NCBI GenBank assembly: GCA_017508485.1
Contig: JAFVYV010000003.1
Location: 1-64,000, forward strand
DNA length: 64,000 bases
Source: Clostridia bacterium
Lineage (GTDB): Bacteria; Bacillota; Clostridia; Christensenellales; Borkfalkiaceae
Direction of reading: 5' to 3'
Below, piece by piece: positions 60,954-64,000 of the stretch; positions within the stretch are counted from its first letter, which is position 1, and the number at the start of each line of letters is the position of its first letter. The notes beneath the pieces are model-generated. The model was not told the DNA's origin and made no database searches. It saw only the letters and a program-made list of their open reading frames with translations. The position numbers and the translations under genes were made by a program.

Positions 60954-62110
60954 TTATTTTAATAATATGTTTTAGTTTTACCTTATCAATAGGCGCGTTT
61001 GTTACAAATGCCGATACTAATATAACGGAAAACGGTATTGAAACAAGTGCAAAATCTGCTTATATGATAGATTATAACAGTAAAACGCCTATATACGCAA
61101 AAAATGAAAATGAAAGGCGACCTATTGCAAGTATGTGTAAAATTATGACCTTACTACTTTGCTTTGAAGAACTTGACAAAGGGACTTTTAGTTTAGAAGA
61201 TACTATAGTCGTTAGCGAAACTGCATCAAAAATGGGTGGTTCGCAAGTCTTTTTAGAAGCAAATGGAGAATACAAAATTGCCGACTTATTAAAAAGTATA
61301 ATAATTGCATCTGCAAACGATTCTTCAGTTGCTATGGCTGAACACGTTGCCGGTAGTGAAAAACTATTTACTCAAAAAATGAACCAAAAAGCAACGGAAT
61401 TAGGCTTACAAAACACACTTTTTTGTAACGCAACGGGACTACCTGGCGTAGAACAATACTCTTCTGCAAAAGATATTGCAATTATCTTTAGCGAGTTATT
61501 AAAACACGAAGAATATTTTACCTTTTCTAACGTGTGGATGGAAGACTTTGTTCATCCAAAAGGAAGAGTAACAGGTATGAGCAACACAAATAAATTAATC
61601 AGATTTTACGAAGGTTGTGATAGTGGTAAGACTGGTTATACAAGTGAAGCCGGGCATTGTTTAACGGCATCAGCAAAAAGGGGAAATTTAAGGCTAATTT
61701 CAGTTGTAATTAACGAGCCTGACAGTAAAACACGTTTTAAAGACGTTTCAAATATGTTTAACTACGGTTTTGCGACCTACGTAAATAAACTTATCGTAGA
61801 TAAAGATATGCCGTTAGAAAACAGTTTAGAGGTTTCTCAAGGTAAAAAAGATAATCTTTTATTAATTCCAAAAGAAAGTTATTATCATTTTTGTAAAAAA
61901 GATGAAAAGGTTTCTTTTGATATAGTTTTTACACCTATAAAAGACTTAAAAGCGCCTATAAAAATGGGTGAAAAGGTGGGGGAACTTTCAATTTACAACA
62001 ATAATATTGAAGTAAAAAATATTGACGTTTTAGCAAATGAAAATATTGATGCAAAAACCTATTTTGACATATTAAAAGAAATTGCGTCAAAATGGTCTAT
62101 AGTTTGTTAA
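60929..62110 (+). CDS. D-alanyl-D-alanine carboxypeptidase, DacF/PBP5 type
   Basis: Penicillin-binding protein trimming peptidoglycan stem peptides. A signal peptide (residues ~1-25) is followed by the S11 domain with SMCK (Ser68 catalytic, Lys71), SAN (128-130) and KTG (near 235). The C-terminal PBP5-type domain (about 280-390) lacks a clear amphipathic membrane anchor. Length 393 residues matches DacF, a sporulation PBP in Bacillus, but no spoIIA genes follow here, so a vegetative role is equally possible. ATG 60929 follows CGGAGGG; an upstream ATG at 60893 has none. Confidence 0.9.
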   Translation: MKKIFSVFFILIICFSFTLSIGAFVTNADTNITENGIETSAKSAYMIDYNSKTPIYAKNENERRPIASMCKIMTLLLCFEELDKGTFSLEDTIVVSETASKMGGSQVFLEANGEYKIADLLKSIIIASANDSSVAMAEHVAGSEKLFTQKMNQKATELGLQNTLFCNATGLPGVEQYSSAKDIAIIFSELLKHEEYFTFSNVWMEDFVHPKGRVTGMSNTNKLIRFYEGCDSGKTGYTSEAGHCLTASAKRGNLRLISVVINEPDSKTRFKDVSNMFNYGFATYVNKLIVDKDMPLENSLEVSQGKKDNLLLIPKESYYHFCKKDEKVSFDIVFTPIKDLKAPIKMGEKVGELSIYNNNIEVKNIDVLANENIDAKTYFDILKEIASKWSIVC

Positions 62111-62113
62111 ATT

Positions 62114-62138
62114 AAAGGGGCTTTTTAGTCCCTTTTTT
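62114..62138 (+). terminator. Intrinsic terminator after the dacF-like gene
   Basis: Stem AAAGGGGCT / AGTCCCTTT (one G-U pair) followed by a T run, 3 nt after the stop. Confidence 0.85.
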
Positions 62139-62182
62139 CTTTATTATATATTATATATTATTATATTTATTAAAATATTTCC

Positions 62183-62211
62183 TTGCATTTAAGGGGGTTT
62201 TGTTATATAAT
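62183..62211 (+). promoter_or_regulatory. SigA promoter of the site-2 protease gene, predicted leaderless
   Basis: TTGCAT (62183-62188), 17 nt, TATAAT (62206-62211). ATG 62218 follows after exactly 6 nt with no ribosome site. Confidence 0.8.
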
Positions 62212-62217
62212 ATTTTT

Positions 62218-62892
62218 ATGAACGCTTTTATTGAATATATCGCAATATTTTTTGCTTTATTAATTGTTTTACCCTTTCACGAATTTGCACACGCTTTTGC
62301 AGCGGTAAAATCGGGTGATATGACGCCAAAACTTTATAAAAGGTATACGCTTAACCCTTTAGCGCATTTTGACATTACGGGTATTCTATGCTTCGTATTT
62401 TTTAGATTTGGTTGGGCAAAACCTGTTCCTGTAAACCCTAACAATTTTAAGCATTACAAAAGAGGTTGCTTTTTTGTTTCAATTGCCGGGGTTTTAATGA
62501 ATTATTTGATAGCATTTATTGCTTATCCATTATTTTTATTAGCGCAAAAATACGTGCCTGAAAGTTGGTCATATTTGGGAAAACTTATTATTTATTTCCC
62601 TTTATTTTTATACGTATTAAGTATAAACTTTTTTGTGTTCAATCTTTTACCTATTTATCCACTTGACGGATTTAGGGTGTTAGACGTTGCAACAAAAAGA
62701 AGGGGTAAAGTTTATTACTTTTTAAGAAATAACGGTCAAAAAATATTACTTGGACTAATTTTACTTGGCGTAATTGCGAATATTACAAACTTTTATTATA
62801 TTGATATTTTAGGAATCGCAATGAACTTTTTAAGAGGTATCGTATCTTATCCTATAGAACTACTTTGGAATTTTGTTTTCGGGGTTATTTAA
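62218..62892 (+). CDS. Site-2 protease (M50) family membrane metalloprotease
   Basis: A 224-residue polytopic zinc protease. HEFAH at residues 21-25 lies in the first helix, and LLPIYPLDG near 143-151 supplies the third zinc ligand (NPDG-type). Segment order matches the short S2P group found before scpA in many Firmicutes; substrates are unknown. It lacks the CBS domain and neighbour of SpoIVFB, so that assignment is not supported. The start is fixed by the promoter; an upstream TTG at 62200 is in-frame. scpA begins 1 nt after the stop. Confidence 0.9.
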   Translation: MNAFIEYIAIFFALLIVLPFHEFAHAFAAVKSGDMTPKLYKRYTLNPLAHFDITGILCFVFFRFGWAKPVPVNPNNFKHYKRGCFFVSIAGVLMNYLIAFIAYPLFLLAQKYVPESWSYLGKLIIYFPLFLYVLSINFFVFNLLPIYPLDGFRVLDVATKRRGKVYYFLRNNGQKILLGLILLGVIANITNFYYIDILGIAMNFLRGIVSYPIELLWNFVFGVI

Positions 62893-62893
62893 T

Positions 62894-63679
62894 ATGAAAG
62901 AAATAAAATTTGAGTCAAACGTTGACTACTTAACAAAACTTAATAACTTCGATTTTGAAGGGCCTTTAGACCTTCTATTACACCTTATTAAAGAGGCGAA
63001 GATAGAAATTAAAGACGTGTTCGTGTCAGACGTTACCGACCAGTTTTTGCAGTACATAGAAAGGAATTTAGAGGCTTTAGATATTGACAAAGCAAGTGAA
63101 TATTTAACTATGGCAGCAACTTTGCTTGAAATTAAGTCAAAATCACTACTCCCTAAAATTGAAGATATTGAAATTGATATAGAAGACCCTGAACAAGCCT
63201 TAATTAGAAAGGTTGAAGAATATAAGTTGTTTAAGGAAACGGCAGAAAAATTAAAACTACAAGAAAACGTTGAAAGATTTTATAAAGAACCCGACAAAAA
63301 CGTTGGTGACGTAAAAGTTGTTTATACTGATTTTAATATTGACGGACTTATAGGTGCTTTTTCAAAACTACTTCTTAAAATTGACCAAAAGAAAGCAGAA
63401 AAAATGGCTCATAAGGAAATACCTAAAGACGTTTTTACTGTTGAAGAAAAGGTACAACATATTAGAACTTGCATTTTAGACAGAAAGAGTATGAGTTTTT
63501 ATGAACTTTTTGAAAATTATTATTCAAGAAATGAAATAATTACAACTTTTCAAGCGCTTTTAGAGTTATTAAAATTACAATACGTTGCTGTTGAGCAAAA
63601 TACCGTTTTTGATGATATTACTATTATATTAAAGGAAGATAGAAATGAAGAACTTGGAGAAATTGACGAATACAATTGA
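62894..63679 (+). CDS. scpA: Segregation and condensation protein A
   Basis: Kleisin subunit of the SMC-ScpAB condensin, needed for chromosome compaction and segregation. EGPLDLLLHLIKEAKIEI (near residue 22) is the family signature and the C-terminal winged helix contains SFYELFE near 206. Length 261 residues is normal. ATG 62894 begins 1 nt after the protease stop; a frame reading back to 62873 overlaps that gene. scpB starts within its 3' end. Confidence 0.96.
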   Translation: MKEIKFESNVDYLTKLNNFDFEGPLDLLLHLIKEAKIEIKDVFVSDVTDQFLQYIERNLEALDIDKASEYLTMAATLLEIKSKSLLPKIEDIEIDIEDPEQALIRKVEEYKLFKETAEKLKLQENVERFYKEPDKNVGDVKVVYTDFNIDGLIGAFSKLLLKIDQKKAEKMAHKEIPKDVFTVEEKVQHIRTCILDRKSMSFYELFENYYSRNEIITTFQALLELLKLQYVAVEQNTVFDDITIILKEDRNEELGEIDEYN

Positions 63680-64000
63680 AGCGATAGTGTTTGTTTCAGG
63701 TGACCCTATTCAAATTAAAGACATTGCAGAAAAACTTGAAATTAGTGAAGACGCAGTTTTGCTTGCCGTTAAAGATTTGCAAGAAAAATATAATAAAGAT
63801 TCTGGTTTACAACTTTTATTGTTTAATAAAAAATTGCAGTTTGCGTCAAACTCTGACTATGCTGAAGACGTTTCTGCCGTGCTTAACCCTATAAAAGAAA
63901 GGGAGCTTTCAAAAAGTATGCTTGAAGTTGCGGCAATTATTGCATATAAACAACCTGTTACAAGAATGGACCTTGAAGAAATTAGGGGAAATAGCGAGTA
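63645..64000 (+). CDS. scpB: Segregation and condensation protein B (truncated by window edge)
   Basis: The start of ScpB, the winged-helix partner of ScpA. ATG 63645 follows AAAGGAAG within the scpA 3' end (35-nt overlap in a different frame). The translation gives a first winged helix (AIVFVSGDPIQIKDIAEKL), SMLEVAAIIAYKQPVTR and EEIRG, which are diagnostic; the gene runs off the end at 64000 after ~118 codons. Not broken, only cut by the window. Confidence 0.93.
   Translation, partial: MKNLEKLTNTIEAIVFVSGDPIQIKDIAEKLEISEDAVLLAVKDLQEKYNKDSGLQLLLFNKKLQFASNSDYAEDVSAVLNPIKERELSKSMLEVAAIIAYKQPVTRMDLEEIRGNSE

Noticed and set aside
62218..62892. SpoIVFB (pro-SigK protease) identity for the M50 protein
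   Set aside because: No spoIVFA neighbour or CBS domain; sequence order and position before scpA fit the general S2P group.

Overview
The window is a gene-dense, AT-rich chromosomal segment (roughly one third G+C by eye) from an endospore-forming Gram-positive bacterium of the Clostridia type. The evidence is spoIVA, a complete spoIIIAA-AH operon, spoIVB, yabP-yabQ and a DacF-like peptidase, together with typical Firmicute gene orders (ispA-nadK-argR-recN; rpmE-prmC-prfA; scpA-scpB). I see no phage, transposon, CRISPR array or rRNA operon. Almost all genes are on the + strand. The minus-strand exceptions are a phosphopantetheinyl transferase, a 6S RNA/tRNA-Glu pair and an alcohol-dehydrogenase-like gene. 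The genus cannot be fixed from this sequence.

Layout. 0-12.6 kb: der-plsY, spoIVA, a large surface M14 peptidase, valS, PPTase (minus), then a GlmU acetyltransferase-only gene with glmM. 12.6-12.9 kb: tRNA-Glu(CUC) and a 6S-like RNA, both minus. 12.9-19.6 kb: comEC, holA, cdaA with a 35-residue CdaR remnant, a DUF1015 gene and aspartate kinase. 19.7-24.6 kb: a small membrane protein and the spoIIIA operon. 24.6-31.2 kb: asp23-nusB-folD-ispA, nadK-argR-recN-azlCD. 31.3-37.9 kb: spoIVB, a Cys-containing putative sporulation protein, a phosphoesterase with a PfoR-type membrane protein, and yabP-yabQ-divIC-ppx plus a membrane metalloprotease-like gene. 38-42.5 kb: gyrB-gyrA. 42.5-49.5 kb: the ADH-like gene, rpmE, a DUF1385-PrmC fusion, prfA, an aminotransferase and a Re-citrate-synthase-like gene. 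49.6-60.9 kb: a P-loop protein, thrC, trpS, DUF5685 plus a degenerate J-protein, an rRNA methyltransferase, GtrA, a frameshifted flavoprotein, HNH and yhaO-yhaN. 60.9-64 kb: a dacF-like gene, a site-2 protease, scpA and the start of scpB.

How the genes work together. Sporulation genes from several stages occur: SpoIVA (coat base), SpoIIIA (feeding-tube channel), SpoIVB (SigK checkpoint protease) and YabP/YabQ. Candidate SigE-type promoters sharing a CATATA(C/T)T-like -10 precede spoIVA, spoIIIAA and the Cys-rich gene at 32389 (a weaker one precedes yabP), and a SigG-like promoter precedes spoIVB. The rest is mostly information processing, cell-wall precursor supply and aspartate-family metabolism.

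The most unusual features are regulatory or architectural. Four genes have a promoter whose -10 box ends exactly 6 nt before the ATG with no Shine-Dalgarno, which predicts leaderless mRNAs. Promoters are repeatedly embedded in, or fused to, intrinsic terminators. A 6S RNA is predicted to be co-transcribed with tRNA-Glu. YqhQ-like DUF1385 is fused to PrmC. CdaR is reduced to one membrane helix, and GlmU is reduced to its acetyltransferase half. Codons before valine show a strong bias to end in C.
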